Part shown: positions 23,203 to 31,778 of the stretch, piece after piece
Position numbering within the stretch: the stretch's first letter is position 1
Layout of the letters: each line of letters starts with the position of its first letter
DNA from: a virus
Virus record (IMG/VR): IMGVR_UViG_3300028920_002654
Span: 1-36,615 of that record
Length of the DNA: 36,615 nt
Strand: one strand, 5' to 3'
Notes under the pieces: generated by a model
What the model was told of the DNA's origin: nothing
Databases searched by the model: none
What the model saw: only the letters and a program-made list of their open reading frames with translations
Position numbers and translations under genes: made by a program

Positions 23203-23234
23203 CCGAGGGCCTCTCGAAGCCGGGAGGTCTTCGG
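23203..23234. terminator. Hairpin between convergent operons
   Basis: A 14-bp stem (CCGAGGGCCTCTCG pairing with CGGGAGGTCTTCGG, a few G-U wobbles) with a four-base loop lies 19 bases after the last plus-strand stop and before the minus-strand operon end. There is no T-run, so it could act in either direction or slow polymerase. Confidence 0.55.
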
Positions 23235-23312
23235 CGTTCATGGACGGCCCCCGCCAGCGACCTGCGATCGATTCTGTCAATTCTGTCCACGATCTCGAGC
23301 CTCCGACGAGGT

Positions 23313-23540
23313 TCACTTCCTACCTTTCGCTCTCCGTTGGCGCCACGCCTTCGCCCTGCACGCGTCGGAGCAATAGACCCGCTCGCATCTGGCCTTCGCG
23401 TGGCGCCCGCGCGGCAGCCTCGCACCGCAGACAGGACACGTCTTGAACGCACAAACGCGCGCCCGTTGAGCGTTCGCTGGCGTAGGTAGTGTCACCGTAA
23501 GGCCCACGGCGCGATCGTCGCATGGTGAGCGTTCGCACAT
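23313..23540 (-). CDS. Small zinc-finger phage protein
   Basis: The 75-residue product starts at ATG 23540 with GGAGACG eight bases upstream. The C-terminal half has CPVCGARLPRGRHAKARCER followed by VYCSDACRAKAWRQRRAKGR, a C-x2-C...C-x3-C zinc-binding unit with a basic tail, common in small phage proteins. It is the last gene of the long minus-strand operon, about 260 bases after the prim-pol gene. The role is probably nucleic-acid binding but unproven. Confidence 0.7.
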   Translation of the reverse strand: MCERSPCDDRAVGLTVTLPTPANAQRARVCAFKTCPVCGARLPRGRHAKARCERVYCSDACRAKAWRQRRAKGRK

Positions 23541-23803
23541 CGTCACTCGTCTCCCAGCATCCGAGCGTCGAGCGGTCCGCATTGAAACCTTCCCCGTTTC
23601 ACCCCACCCCTATACACACACATGCTAAAAGGGGGGTCTATACGAGCGTGCAGGGGGGTAGTGAAAGAGAGAAAGATAGAGAGAGTATGTAGTTCTAGGA
23701 CCCTTTCGGCAGCTAATCCTTCACTATCTTTCACGGTTCTTCACCTTCCCCTCGAACGCCATCTGGCAAGAATCTTCCACACTTCACCAATCTCCCACGT
23801 GAG
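23541..23803. other. Intergenic region rich in A/G and C/T tracts
   Basis: These 263 bases between the prim-pol gene and the zinc-finger ORF are unusually AT- and purine-rich for this element (runs such as GAAAGAGAGAAAGATAGAGA, and AAAAGGGGGG near 23630). A possible minus-strand frame (23543-23734, GTG start) is weak and low-complexity. The segment may hold regulatory sites or a decayed gene. Confidence 0.45.
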
Positions 23804-25933
23804 CTATTCCGCCTTCGCATCGCCACTCCCCACTTGCGTTTCGTGGTCGCCCGGGAGGTCGACCAGCCGATAGAACCGGCCCGACTTCGTGGCCGTCGCC
23901 TGCGTCCGGACGATGATGTCCCCCCGCTGCTCAAGGGTGTTCACGACATCCCCGAAGCTCTTCGTGTCCATCTTCATCCGCTTCAGAAGAACGCTGTGCG
24001 GGAGTTCCTTCCCAGGCGCCGCGCGGAGCTTCCGCAGGAACTTCAGGCACTCGGCGTGGAAGGGGTTGTCCGCCACGTGCGACTCGGCCATGAAGAGCAT
24101 CCGTCTGGCCTGATGGATGACGAACCGGCCAGCCCATTCGGCGGCTGCCGTACCGATCTTCGGATCCAGGTAGCTCTCGCTTATGGCGTAGACCAGCGCC
24201 AGCTTGCGCGCGTGTTCGCTGGCACGTCCCCAAACTGCCGTCCCGACCGCATCGCAGGATCGCTCGGCCTTCGCATACTCGGCCTCCGCCTCCAGCCGGG
24301 TCTCGATGAGGGCGCTCCTAGCGCCGTCGGTGTGCGGCACGACGCGTGGTACGGGGTGCCAGTTCGAGAGGTTCCCTGTGCCGCACCGGAAGTCCGCCCA
24401 CCATTTGGCGGTCTCGAGCACGCGTCCCGGAAGCGGCTGCACGCCAGGCTCCTGTCCCGGACCACGGTAGCCGCACTCGAGGACGATCATGCGGGCGAAG
24501 AACCCGTTGGTGAGCATTCGCTCCGAGAGCGCCTCGTAGTAGTGGTTTGGGATCGCAGTGCCGAGTACCACGAGACACGGCTGGTCGATCGCGCCGGGTG
24601 AGTCCTTGCCGGCCCTTCTCCGCATCGGGAAGACCGAGTTCGCTGACGAGTACATGGTCAACATCGTCCCCATGATGTTCTCGTGCCTGGCGTCCCGGGC
24701 CTTGTTGATCGACTGGAGCATCCCGTCGATCTCGTCGGTCTGGAACAGCATGCAGGGCTCTGCGAAGAGCGCGTCCTGGAGACCTTCGCCCGAGGCGAAG
24801 CGCCCGCCGACATGATCGGACAGCCCGACCGCGTGGAGGATCTCCGTGTTGAGCTTCCGTGGGTGCTCTTTCCCTGCGGATGAGTGGGCCAGGCCGAGCA
24901 GGTACACGTTCGTTCGGTTATCGCCCGGGTCGCGGACCTTGCGCCCGGCAAGCACGGCCTGAAGCGCGAGCGCGCCGGCGAACGCCATGACCGGGTTCGG
25001 GTACGGGGCCGTCTCCAAGCAGTGGTCCATGACCTCCGAGACGAAGCCGGGCACGCGGAAGAGCTCTTCCGGCATCGGGCCGGGATCCGATGCTGCAGGC
25101 ATCGTGTCGTCGGGAGGCGCCACGTGCTCCATGTCCTGCGCCCAGTGGTTCTCGGCCACGGCCACCGCAACCTCGTCGGGCTGGTAGCGCGAGACGCTAG
25201 CGGCGATGCGCTCCACTTCGCCATCCGGCAGGGGCGGCCGGCATCGATCCTCGTTCGCCCGGACGAGCGCCGCCAGTATTTCTTCGCGGCTCATGCCCAC
25301 CCGGCGCATGGTCCCGCCGAGTCGCGCAAGGGTGGCGTTCCGTTGGCCCGTTGGTATCACGTTGCCATCCGGCGCGAGATCGTCGCCCAGTGGCGCCCTG
25401 TGTGCGCCTGTGTGCGCCCCGTTCGCGCCAAGGGCGTCCAGCTCGGCCGTGAGCCACTCGGGCGGCTCCGGCAGCGCCGCGACCTCGTCGAGCGTCGAGA
25501 CCTCACCCCACTGATACCCCTTCCCATCCACGACCGAGGGCGGGAGCAGGATGTAGCCCCCGTTCGCACGCGTGTCGACCTTCGGAGCGATTCTGCCCGC
25601 GGTGTTCCCCCACTCCCTGCCGGGCGGCTGGCGGAAGATGTAGTGGCGGCCGCCGCGCGGGGTGAGAGACATCGCGCCGCTCGCGAGATCCAGAACCTTC
25701 GCCGGGTCATCCGGCCATGTGTTGTCCGCGCCGTCCACGTCGATGACGAGCAGACCAGCCGTCGGCATGGCCACATTGGCGTCGGGGTGTTGCTCCCACC
25801 ACGCCTCGATCTGAGCGCTATCGGTCGTCGCATTCTTGAAGCCGTGAGGAGTGAGCGGCGCCTTTCCTCCCGCTTCGCAGGGGAAGACCGGATGGCCCGA
25901 CTGGGCGTAGCGCAGAGCGGCGTCAAGCAGCAT
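23804..25933 (-). CDS. Phage replication protein: prim-pol domain plus DUF3987 ATPase/helicase-like region
   Basis: The 709-residue product starts at ATG 25933 (a TTG two codons earlier is possible), three bases after the helicase stop. Residues about 1-180 are a bifunctional primase-polymerase (prim-pol) domain: LLDAALRYAQSGHPVFPC, catalytic LVIDVDG (D65, D67) and LTPRGGRHYIF (H97). Residues about 270-520 resemble DUF3987 ATPases: MAFAGALALQAVLAGRKVRD, a degenerate P-loop AHSSAGKEHPRKLN, and LFQTDEIDGML as Walker B. The C-terminus (SVLLKRMKMDTKSFGDVVNT) looks like a winged helix. It would prime and perhaps unwind phage DNA. The gene directly follows the helicase gene. Confidence 0.88.
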   Translation of the reverse strand: MLLDAALRYAQSGHPVFPCEAGGKAPLTPHGFKNATTDSAQIEAWWEQHPDANVAMPTAGLLVIDVDGADNTWPDDPAKVLDLASGAMSLTPRGGRHYIFRQPPGREWGNTAGRIAPKVDTRANGGYILLPPSVVDGKGYQWGEVSTLDEVAALPEPPEWLTAELDALGANGAHTGAHRAPLGDDLAPDGNVIPTGQRNATLARLGGTMRRVGMSREEILAALVRANEDRCRPPLPDGEVERIAASVSRYQPDEVAVAVAENHWAQDMEHVAPPDDTMPAASDPGPMPEELFRVPGFVSEVMDHCLETAPYPNPVMAFAGALALQAVLAGRKVRDPGDNRTNVYLLGLAHSSAGKEHPRKLNTEILHAVGLSDHVGGRFASGEGLQDALFAEPCMLFQTDEIDGMLQSINKARDARHENIMGTMLTMYSSANSVFPMRRRAGKDSPGAIDQPCLVVLGTAIPNHYYEALSERMLTNGFFARMIVLECGYRGPGQEPGVQPLPGRVLETAKWWADFRCGTGNLSNWHPVPRVVPHTDGARSALIETRLEAEAEYAKAERSCDAVGTAVWGRASEHARKLALVYAISESYLDPKIGTAAAEWAGRFVIHQARRMLFMAESHVADNPFHAECLKFLRKLRAAPGKELPHSVLLKRMKMDTKSFGDVVNTLEQRGDIIVRTQATATKSGRFYRLVDLPGDHETQVGSGDAKAE

Positions 25934-25935
25934 GC

Positions 25936-27636
25936 TCAAAACGGCACTCCTCCGTCCCCCGCGTACGCGGGGCACTCATCACCAAACAGGTCGTCCCAGT
26001 CGTCGACGGCTTCCGTCCACGGAGGCCTTCCATCGAGCTCGTATCCGGTGATCGAGTCGTACTTCTCCCCCACAACGCTCCGCACCGTGATAGACCTCGT
26101 CTTACAGAGTGCTCCGGATTGCGCGAGCTCCACGGCTTCTTCCGCCGACTCGGGAATCGGCGCGTTGGAACGGCGGCGCCACCATGACTCCGCCTTGAGG
26201 CGCGGCCACCCCCTGTGCTCGAAGCAGATCCATTCAGACTGGTACTTGCGGAAGCCGATGCGGTACTCGACCCTGAGCGTCCTCGGCGCGTCTTCGGGAG
26301 CGCCACGCTTGTGGTGCACGTTGTAGTAGACTGCCTCCACAGGATACACCGTGGTTGAAGACTCGCCGGAGAGGATGCCCTCCGTCGAGGCCGTCGCGTC
26401 GTGCGTCTGGCGCTCCGGCGGCGGGAACTCGTATCCGCAGTCGGGACACACCGCGTACCCCGCCGCGATGATGCTCCGGCACTCGGGGCACTGCTTCGCC
26501 GGCGCCTCGCCGTTCCCGCGATGGTTCACGTTCTGAATGCGGATGGCGTCCACGGGCCCGTGCCGCAGGACGTTGCCACCGAAGTCGAGAACCAGGCAAT
26601 TGTCCTTCTCGTCATGGAGCCTGAACCCGCGCCCGACCATCTGGTAATAGAGCCCGGGCGAGAGCGTCGGACGGACCATGGCGACGCAGTCGATGTTCGG
26701 CGCGTCGAAGCCCATCGTCAGCACGTTGACGTTCACCAGGTACTTGAGCGACCCGTCCTTGAAGCTCGCCAGCAACCGGTCGCGCTCTGCACTGGCGGTC
26801 TCGCCGAACACGGCCGCTACGTCCGCGCCCGAGATCTTGCTAAGCACCGCAGCCACGTGCTCCCCATGCCGCACCCCCGCCGTGAACACGAGTACGGACC
26901 GGCGATCCCTAGTCTGATCGACGATCTCCCGACAAGCGGACTCGACGAGCTCGTCCCGGTCCATGAGGTCCTCAGCCTCGCCGGCGATGAACTCACCCGC
27001 GCGGACGTGCAGGCCCGATGTGTCGATCGTCTCGCGGCTGCCCTTCGTGACGAGCGGGCAGAGGTAGCCCTGGACGATCAGCTCCTTGACGCCTATCTCG
27101 TAGCAGACGTGGTTCAACACGTTCTCCGGCTCGCAGATCATGCCGCTCTTAATGCGGAACGGCGTGGCCGTGAGTCCGATCACCCGCACGTTCGAATTGA
27201 CGCTCCGCGCGTCCTCGAGGAACGAGCGGTACATCCCGTCGCCGTCCGGCGGGATCATGTGCGCCTCATCGATGATGATGAGGTCGAACGCGTCGAGCTC
27301 GCAGGCACGGCGGTAGACCGACTGGATGCCGGCGACGATGATCGGGTGCTCGGTATCGCGGGACTTCAGGCCGGCGGAGTAGACGCCGGTCCTCATCCAC
27401 ATGTCCGGCGCGACGACGTGGAGCTTCTCGACGGCCTGCTCGAGGAGCTCGCGGACGTGCGCCAGGATGAGGACGCGGCCGTCCCACTGGCCCACCGCGT
27501 CCTTGCAGACCGTGGCCATCACGTACGTCTTGCCTGATCCCGTTGGCAGCACCACGCACGGAGCGTCGTCCCGCTCGCGCAGGTGCCGGTAGACAGCCGC
27601 TACTGCTTCCTCCTGATACGGCCTGAGTTGGAGCAT
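25936..27636 (-). CDS. SF2 (DEAH-box) helicase with zinc ribbon
   Basis: The 566-residue product starts at ATG 27636, overlapping nothing but directly abutting the RusA stop (TGAATG). It has the superfamily 2 motifs: LRPYQEEAV (Q-motif region), P31-TGSGKT-37 (I), IIIDEAH with D123-EAH (II), LTATPFR (III), LVNVNVLTMGFDAPNID (V) and YQMVGRGFRLH (VI). A four-Cys zinc ribbon follows, CPECRSIIAAGYAVCPDCGY. The C-terminal extension (WWRRRSNAPIPESAEEAVEL) is typical of phage helicases of this type. It works in phage DNA replication or recombination with its operon neighbours. Confidence 0.93.
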   Translation of the reverse strand: MLQLRPYQEEAVAAVYRHLRERDDAPCVVLPTGSGKTYVMATVCKDAVGQWDGRVLILAHVRELLEQAVEKLHVVAPDMWMRTGVYSAGLKSRDTEHPIIVAGIQSVYRRACELDAFDLIIIDEAHMIPPDGDGMYRSFLEDARSVNSNVRVIGLTATPFRIKSGMICEPENVLNHVCYEIGVKELIVQGYLCPLVTKGSRETIDTSGLHVRAGEFIAGEAEDLMDRDELVESACREIVDQTRDRRSVLVFTAGVRHGEHVAAVLSKISGADVAAVFGETASAERDRLLASFKDGSLKYLVNVNVLTMGFDAPNIDCVAMVRPTLSPGLYYQMVGRGFRLHDEKDNCLVLDFGGNVLRHGPVDAIRIQNVNHRGNGEAPAKQCPECRSIIAAGYAVCPDCGYEFPPPERQTHDATASTEGILSGESSTTVYPVEAVYYNVHHKRGAPEDAPRTLRVEYRIGFRKYQSEWICFEHRGWPRLKAESWWRRRSNAPIPESAEEAVELAQSGALCKTRSITVRSVVGEKYDSITGYELDGRPPWTEAVDDWDDLFGDECPAYAGDGGVPF

Positions 27637-27993
27637 TCACATCCCCCCGATGCGGACGATCGTGCGGCCTCCCGGCACGGATCTCCGCTTCTCGATCCTG
27701 AGTTGCACGATCTGGCCGTCGTCATGGAATGCGCCTCCGTGTTGGAGCGCGTCCAGCAGAGCCTTCTGGACGTTGTCGATGTCCCTCCTACGGCGGTCGG
27801 GCGGATAGACCTCGATCTCCAGGCGGAGCGGCCCCGCGAGCGGCGTGACCTCAGCCGCCGCGAGGAGCGAGCAGACAGTCCGTCTGAACTTCCGCCCCTC
27901 GCGGCTGATGAGCGTCCTCCGCCCCACACGGCGGTAGTAGTGGTTCACCGAAGGCGGATATGGCAGCTCGAGCTCGGTCACCGGCGGGCCCAC
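27637..27993 (-). CDS. rusA: RusA-family Holliday junction resolvase
   Basis: The 118-residue product starts at GTG 27993, overlapping the end of the DUF669 gene by 16 bases; a GTG at 27981 is an alternative start. RusA signatures are clear: LPYPPSVNHYY, then RRRRDIDNVQKALLDALQHG with D71, D73 and K77, and AFHDDGQI with D91/D92, which are the metal-binding residues of the family. It would resolve junctions formed during phage recombination and replication. The gene lies between DUF669 and the helicase, as in many siphophage early regions. Confidence 0.93.
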   Translation of the reverse strand: MGPPVTELELPYPPSVNHYYRRVGRRTLISREGRKFRRTVCSLLAAAEVTPLAGPLRLEIEVYPPDRRRRDIDNVQKALLDALQHGGAFHDDGQIVQLRIEKRRSVPGGRTIVRIGGM

Positions 27994-28433
27994 GGTGGCG
28001 TATCCGTCGCCTCCTGCTGGGGGACCCCGCTGACGGCGTCCTTCTTCGAGTAACCCCGGATCTCATTGACGATGTCTCCGGTGTCCTCGCGCCGTTTGCA
28101 CTTCACGGACACGAGAAGCGGCAGGTTGTGGAGCTCGACCGAGTCTCTGGGCTGCATGATCCCGACGGCGCGGCAGATCGCAGAGAGCTGCCCACGGGCT
28201 ATCTGGACGGCCAGGGGGTTCGGGTTCTCGAGGTTGAGCCTGGACCAGAGGAGGCGGTTTTTGTAGGGCCCCTCGACCAGCTGGAACTGAAGCTCGAGGT
28301 ACCGTCCGTCTCCGCTCTTCGTCGACTTCATGTCGCTGTCAACGATGACGGCGAGGTACTTCCCGGCTGGGATCGGCTCGAAGTCCGCCGCGGGGTCCAC
28401 GTTGTTCGCATTGAAGTTCCCAAGATCTGCCAT
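27978..28433 (-). CDS. DUF669 phage protein (likely single-strand DNA-binding protein)
   Basis: The 151-residue product starts at ATG 28433, two bases after the ATPase stop. It matches DUF669: FEPIPAGKYLAVIVDSDMKS, GRYLELQFQLVEGPYKNRLL, WSRLNLENPNPLAVQIARGQ, NLPLLVSVKCKRREDTGDIV. DUF669 proteins sit beside recombination ATPases and are thought to act as phage single-strand-binding proteins, although the biochemistry is not settled. The neighbours here, a Sak4-like ATPase and RusA, support that. Confidence 0.88.
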   Translation of the reverse strand: MADLGNFNANNVDPAADFEPIPAGKYLAVIVDSDMKSTKSGDGRYLELQFQLVEGPYKNRLLWSRLNLENPNPLAVQIARGQLSAICRAVGIMQPRDSVELHNLPLLVSVKCKRREDTGDIVNEIRGYSKKDAVSGVPQQEATDTPPWARR

Positions 28434-28435
28434 GG

Positions 28436-29221
28436 CTACTTCGCTCCTTTGCTCTTGTCGTCCTGCGGTGCATCGTTGGCTCTACGGCTCAGGTGGCGGG
28501 CGTACGCGATCCAGTCCAGTGGCATCTCCTCCGGCAGGTTCAGCCGGTTCTTCGCAACGTGCGCGGGGCGCTCAACGGTGCGAAGAATGCGCTCGCCGGT
28601 GCCAATGCCGTGGGTCCGCTTGCGGTTGAAGCCCTCGTCGGTCTGCTTGGTGTAGACCTTGAAGTTGGCGAAGAGGACCTCGTCGCACCACTCCTGGACG
28701 ATCTGCGACGCCAGGCGGTGGAGGCGTGGGACGTAGCGGTCGTACGACTCCGTCTCCGGGTTCTCGAACCGCTCGATCCGCGCGTGGGCGATCAGGACAA
28801 CCATCATGCCCCTGTCGTTCCTGAGCGCCGTCAGACCATCGAGGAACTCGCGCCACTGGGAGAGGGCGAAGACGTAGCCCTTCGCGTACCCGATGTCCTC
28901 GATGCTCTCCACGTTGCGCTTGCGGCAGACCTCGGCCCAGATCAGCCGCTCGAGCCAGTCCAGTGAGTCCACCACGACTGTGCGGAATGCGTGCTTGTCG
29001 GTATAGAGCTCCGACAGGGCCTGCATGGCCTCATCGAACGTCGTGATGAGCGGGAACTTGTCGCACTCGATCTCGCCCAGCCCGTCCTCGGTCTGGATGA
29101 AGACGGGCTTCGGCGCGTGCGAGGCGAAGGTGCTCTTCCCGACGCCGTGCGTCCCGTAGAGCATGAGCCGCCTCGGAGCCGTGCTCCGCCCGGTCGTGAT
29201 CTGCTCCAACAGCTTCTCCAT
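28436..29221 (-). CDS. Sak4-like phage recombination ATPase (AAA_24)
   Basis: The 261-residue product has a RecA-like fold with Walker A LYGTHGVGKS (G23-S30) and Walker B TVVVDSLDWLERLIW (V82-D85). FIQTEDGLGEIECDKFPLIT and GMMVVLIAHARIERFENPET are typical of the phage nucleotide-binding family that includes Sak4 single-strand annealing/recombination ATPases. It sits between the RecE-like exonuclease and DUF669, forming a phage recombination cassette. The ATG is at 29221, right behind GAGGAG, with another GGAGG 14 bases upstream. Confidence 0.88.
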   Translation of the reverse strand: MEKLLEQITTGRSTAPRRLMLYGTHGVGKSTFASHAPKPVFIQTEDGLGEIECDKFPLITTFDEAMQALSELYTDKHAFRTVVVDSLDWLERLIWAEVCRKRNVESIEDIGYAKGYVFALSQWREFLDGLTALRNDRGMMVVLIAHARIERFENPETESYDRYVPRLHRLASQIVQEWCDEVLFANFKVYTKQTDEGFNRKRTHGIGTGERILRTVERPAHVAKNRLNLPEEMPLDWIAYARHLSRRANDAPQDDKSKGAK

Positions 29222-29291
29222 CTCCTCACAACCTCCTCTCTTGCATCGTGATGGCGGCGTCGGACGTACCCGGCCGGCCGGCCGCCCGTGT

Positions 29292-30140
29292 CTAGATCCA
29301 GTCGAACTCCCGGATGGCCTCGTACCCCGTGGGCCAGTGGTCCCGTTCCCGGTACGTCTTGAGCCGTGAGATCGCCTCCTCGTTCTCGATCAGCCCGAAC
29401 TCCAGCACGTTCTCCCCCATCAGCCACACGCCGCAGCGGTACGGCTCCCGCTTCTCCACGGCGATGACGTGAACCGGAAGGACGGTCCCGGCGACGCAGA
29501 CCACGAGGGCCCGGTAGAACGCGAGCTGGTGCGCGTATCCGTACGAGCGCGCGTCGGTCTGGAACCAGTCGAGGTTGTCGCAGGTCTTGAACTCCACGAT
29601 GCCCCGGTGAGGGTTGAGCCAATCGAGCCGGGCCTGGCATGGCACCCCGCAGTACTCCGTCCGGACGACGCCTTCCGGAACCCCTTCCGAGAGCAGCGCG
29701 GCCGCGTGCTCGTGCCCGCGCACTGAACCGCTCATGTTCTCGATGAGAACCGCCTGGGCGTCGTCGAGCACGGGCTTCCCCTGTGCCTCGGCCCACTCCT
29801 GGAACGCCTTGGTGCGGTTCCCGAAAGGCTCCCCTGTCTTCGGGTTGATCGGACCGCCGAACGCGTACTCGCGCTCGTAGGCCTCACGGCCCTCGAGGAC
29901 AGCTGTGTGGGCCGCGCGCCCGATCAGGTAGGCGGGCCGGTCGTCATCCTGCACGAGGCCGAGCTGCTTCTTGTGGTAAAGGAGCGGGTTGCGCCGGAAG
30001 TCCGAGAGCTCGTGGCTCGTGAGGAACTCGCCTCGCTTTGCGTGGTAAGCCTCTGCCGGCTCGCGAACCAGGAAGCTCGTATCGATCTCAAGGGGCTCGT
30101 TCTCGGCCCGTCGCTTGCGGAACACTGCGGGAATGCTCAT
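29292..30140 (-). CDS. RecE-like exonuclease (PD-(D/E)XK, DUF3799 family)
   Basis: The 282-residue product starts at ATG 30140 overlapping the previous stop (ATGA). Motifs fit RecE/DUF3799 nucleases: EFLTSHELSDFRRNPLLYHK, RAAHTAVLEG (H78), CQARLDWLNPHRG (D173), IVEFKTC (E183-x-K185), and SYGYAHQLAFYRAL. It would degrade one strand of phage DNA ends to give substrates for annealing with the Sak4-like ATPase and DUF669. Unlike many members it lacks a fused RecT; none is visible here. Confidence 0.9.
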   Translation of the reverse strand: MSIPAVFRKRRAENEPLEIDTSFLVREPAEAYHAKRGEFLTSHELSDFRRNPLLYHKKQLGLVQDDDRPAYLIGRAAHTAVLEGREAYEREYAFGGPINPKTGEPFGNRTKAFQEWAEAQGKPVLDDAQAVLIENMSGSVRGHEHAAALLSEGVPEGVVRTEYCGVPCQARLDWLNPHRGIVEFKTCDNLDWFQTDARSYGYAHQLAFYRALVVCVAGTVLPVHVIAVEKREPYRCGVWLMGENVLEFGLIENEEAISRLKTYRERDHWPTGYEAIREFDWI

Positions 30141-30307
30141 GTTCGGACCTCCTGGGATGCCGAAGCCGGCGGGGCGCCGGACGACCCGCCCCGCTTCTTC
30201 ACGTAGGTCACGATGAGATCAGCAAGAGCAGCGACGAGCGCGTCCGTCTGCTTCTCGGACATCTCGCCGTAGTGGCGCTTGATCTGGATGGGCTTGCGTG
30301 ATGCCAT
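30137..30307 (-). CDS. Small phage protein of unknown function
   Basis: A 56-residue ORF starts at ATG 30307 behind GAGGAGGG, three bases after the stop of the gene above. It begins MASRKPIQIKRHYGEMSEKQ, has a helical middle (DALVAALADLIVTYVKKRGG) and a Pro/Ala/Ser-rich end. Its stop overlaps the start of the exonuclease gene. No family is recognised. Confidence 0.75.
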   Translation of the reverse strand: MASRKPIQIKRHYGEMSEKQTDALVAALADLIVTYVKKRGGSSGAPPASASQEVRT

Positions 30308-30310
30308 CGG

Positions 30311-30577
30311 CTAATCCCTCCTCAGCGAGAGGAGGAAGTCCTCGATGGCCGGGTGGGGTTTCAGGTTCGGGCGCCGATACCACGGCTTGGCATCGTCGTC
30401 CGGTGGCTCGTCACTAAGACGGCGCAGCGTCCTCACACGGATCACATCGAGGTTCTTGATCAGGCGCCACACCAGATCGTCGTCCAGCTTGTGGACAGCG
30501 ACGAGCCCGCCGATCACTAGAGCCTCTTCCTCGAAGAGGTCGTTGATCAGGTCCCGCGCTTCGGCCGTGCTGATCAT
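30311..30577 (-). CDS. Small phage protein of unknown function
   Basis: The 88-residue product starts at ATG 30577 behind GAGGAGG. It is helical (AEARDLINDLFEEEALVIGG, DDLVWRLIKNLDVIRVRTLR) with a polar C-terminus (SDEPPDDDAKPWYRRPNLKP). The stop lies three bases before the next small ORF. No family is recognised. An upstream in-frame extension to 30670 is unlikely because the ribosome-binding site fits only this ATG. Confidence 0.75.
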   Translation of the reverse strand: MISTAEARDLINDLFEEEALVIGGLVAVHKLDDDLVWRLIKNLDVIRVRTLRRLSDEPPDDDAKPWYRRPNLKPHPAIEDFLLSLRRD

Positions 30578-30666
30578 GGCTTGCCTCCTCTGGGTTCCCT
30601 GTTGTGCGTCTCCCCAAATGACAAAAGGGGGACAAGGGCGGTCGGAGGGGACAGGTCGTCTGTTGA

Positions 30667-31461
30667 TCACCGTGTTTCTTCCTCGAAACGCCGGATGGCC
30701 GCCTCGGCCCGCTGGCGCCGCTTCTTCGCGACCTGGTAGTCCAGGCCCACGTCACGCGCATACTCCGCCACGGACTGCCTGTAGAGCCGTGTGCCCGCCA
30801 GGAGGAAGAAATCGGCTTCCTTGATCCGTCCGGCATCGAGGTGCTCCTGCAATCTCGCGATCTCCAGCTCGACCGTTTCCTGCAGGCAGAGAAGCTCAAG
30901 ACCCATGTCACTCACCGCCCGCGCAAGCTTCGCCATCTGCCTGGGGTCTGTCAGGATCTCCCGATTGGTTCGTTTCCAGCGCCGCTCGTAGCCCTGGTAG
31001 ACGTAGTGGATCGTGTCATTCACGACCTTCTGGACCAGCCGCGCTGGACGACGTTCTAGATCCACGCGGCAGATCACCTGGAGAAACGTCCACACGACGT
31101 TCTGCCAGAGCTCGTTAGGATCGTCGTCCCAGTGGCAGTTCCGGTGCGCGATCGACTCGAGGCCGGGCCAGAAGATCGCAAGGAAGATGGTGCGCCAGCG
31201 TTGGTCCTGATCCTCGCCGTGGGCCTGGAAGATGGGCCGAAGAACCTCGTCCTTCTGAGGGTCGGTCGAGGTTCCGCGCCGCATGCAGGTGATGACGTCC
31301 GCCCACGTTCTGAACTGCCGCATGAACGGGCTTCTGTCTTGGAGGTATTCGAGAAGTTCCTGGTGCTCAGGAGCCAGGAGCTTCTGTTCCAGCTGCTCTC
31401 GTTCACGATCCCACCTGGTAGTAGCCAAGACGCCTGGCCTTTCCGGCCGGGCGTCTCGCAC
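30667..31461 (-). CDS. Sigma-70-like factor encoded in the phage early operon
   Basis: The 264-residue frame begins at GTG 31461, but its Shine-Dalgarno abuts the codon, so the true start is uncertain (a TTG lies at 31428). A sigma region 2-like part shows RTIFLAIFWPGLESIAHRNC, DDDPNELWQNVVWTFLQVIC and VNDTIHYVYQGYERRWKRTN. The C-terminal part has a region 4-like helix-turn-helix (RQSVAEYARDVGLDYQVAKK followed by RRQRAEAAI). Conservation to known sigma factors is weak, so it may be a divergent extracytoplasmic-type sigma or a late-gene activator. If active, it may drive the packaging or late genes. It lies between a Com-like gene and small ORFs. Confidence 0.65.
   Translation of the reverse strand: MRDARPERPGVLATTRWDREREQLEQKLLAPEHQELLEYLQDRSPFMRQFRTWADVITCMRRGTSTDPQKDEVLRPIFQAHGEDQDQRWRTIFLAIFWPGLESIAHRNCHWDDDPNELWQNVVWTFLQVICRVDLERRPARLVQKVVNDTIHYVYQGYERRWKRTNREILTDPRQMAKLARAVSDMGLELLCLQETVELEIARLQEHLDAGRIKEADFFLLAGTRLYRQSVAEYARDVGLDYQVAKKRRQRAEAAIRRFEEETR
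31428..31456 (-). promoter_or_regulatory. Hairpin overlapping the start of the sigma-like gene
   Basis: On the minus strand AGACGCC-C-GGCC-GGAAA-GGCC-A-GGCGTCT forms an 11-bp stem with a GGAAA loop, starting five bases into the GTG frame. A stem in this position could mask the ribosome-binding site and tune translation. It could also be a weak intrinsic terminator after the Com-like gene. Confidence 0.5.
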
Positions 31462-31520
31462 CTCCTACTGGCCAATCAGGGCGTCAGGCGCCTCGAGGTC
31501 GTCGCATCAGATTCCGCACA

Positions 31521-31721
31521 TCACTCCGGTGCCGTGCTGCCCAGTGCAGCCGCCACACTCTCGTCGCGCAGTTCGTTCAGCGTTCCGCAGTTTCGGCAGA
31601 CGCTGGTGACGGGGAACCCGACGAGGTACTCGTGCCCCCGAGAGAACCGGATGTGCAGCCGCTCCCCGCGCACGACCGCGAGGAGCTTCCTGCAGCGGAT
31701 GCAGCGCCACTCCTGTTCCAT
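31521..31721 (-). CDS. Com-like zinc-ribbon protein
   Basis: The 66-residue product starts at ATG 31721 behind AAGGAG. It has CIRCRKLLAVVRGERLHIRF then VTSVCRNCGTLNEL, so two C-x2-C knuckles (C7/C10 and C42/C45) with the KLLA...L.I.F...C..C.TLN pattern of the phage Mu translational activator Com. In Mu, Com activates translation of the mom DNA-modification gene. Here it may bind mRNA or DNA of a neighbouring gene; the target is unknown. It follows the iteron region. Confidence 0.75.
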   Translation of the reverse strand: MEQEWRCIRCRKLLAVVRGERLHIRFSRGHEYLVGFPVTSVCRNCGTLNELRDESVAAALGSTAPE

Positions 31722-31778
31722 AGGTCTCTCCTTCCGTGGTTGCTGTCCTGTCCCACGGGGAGAGTCTGGCGGTCTGGT

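Noticed and set aside
23543-23734. Possible 63-residue minus-strand gene
   Set aside because: GTG start in a purine-rich, low-complexity stretch with no convincing product; kept as intergenic.
24884-26326. 480-residue plus-strand open frame
   Set aside because: It is antisense to the prim-pol and helicase genes, Arg/His/Val-rich and shows no motif; a GC-rich shadow.
26401-27537. 378-residue plus-strand open frame
   Set aside because: Complement of the SF2 helicase, whose motifs are unequivocal.
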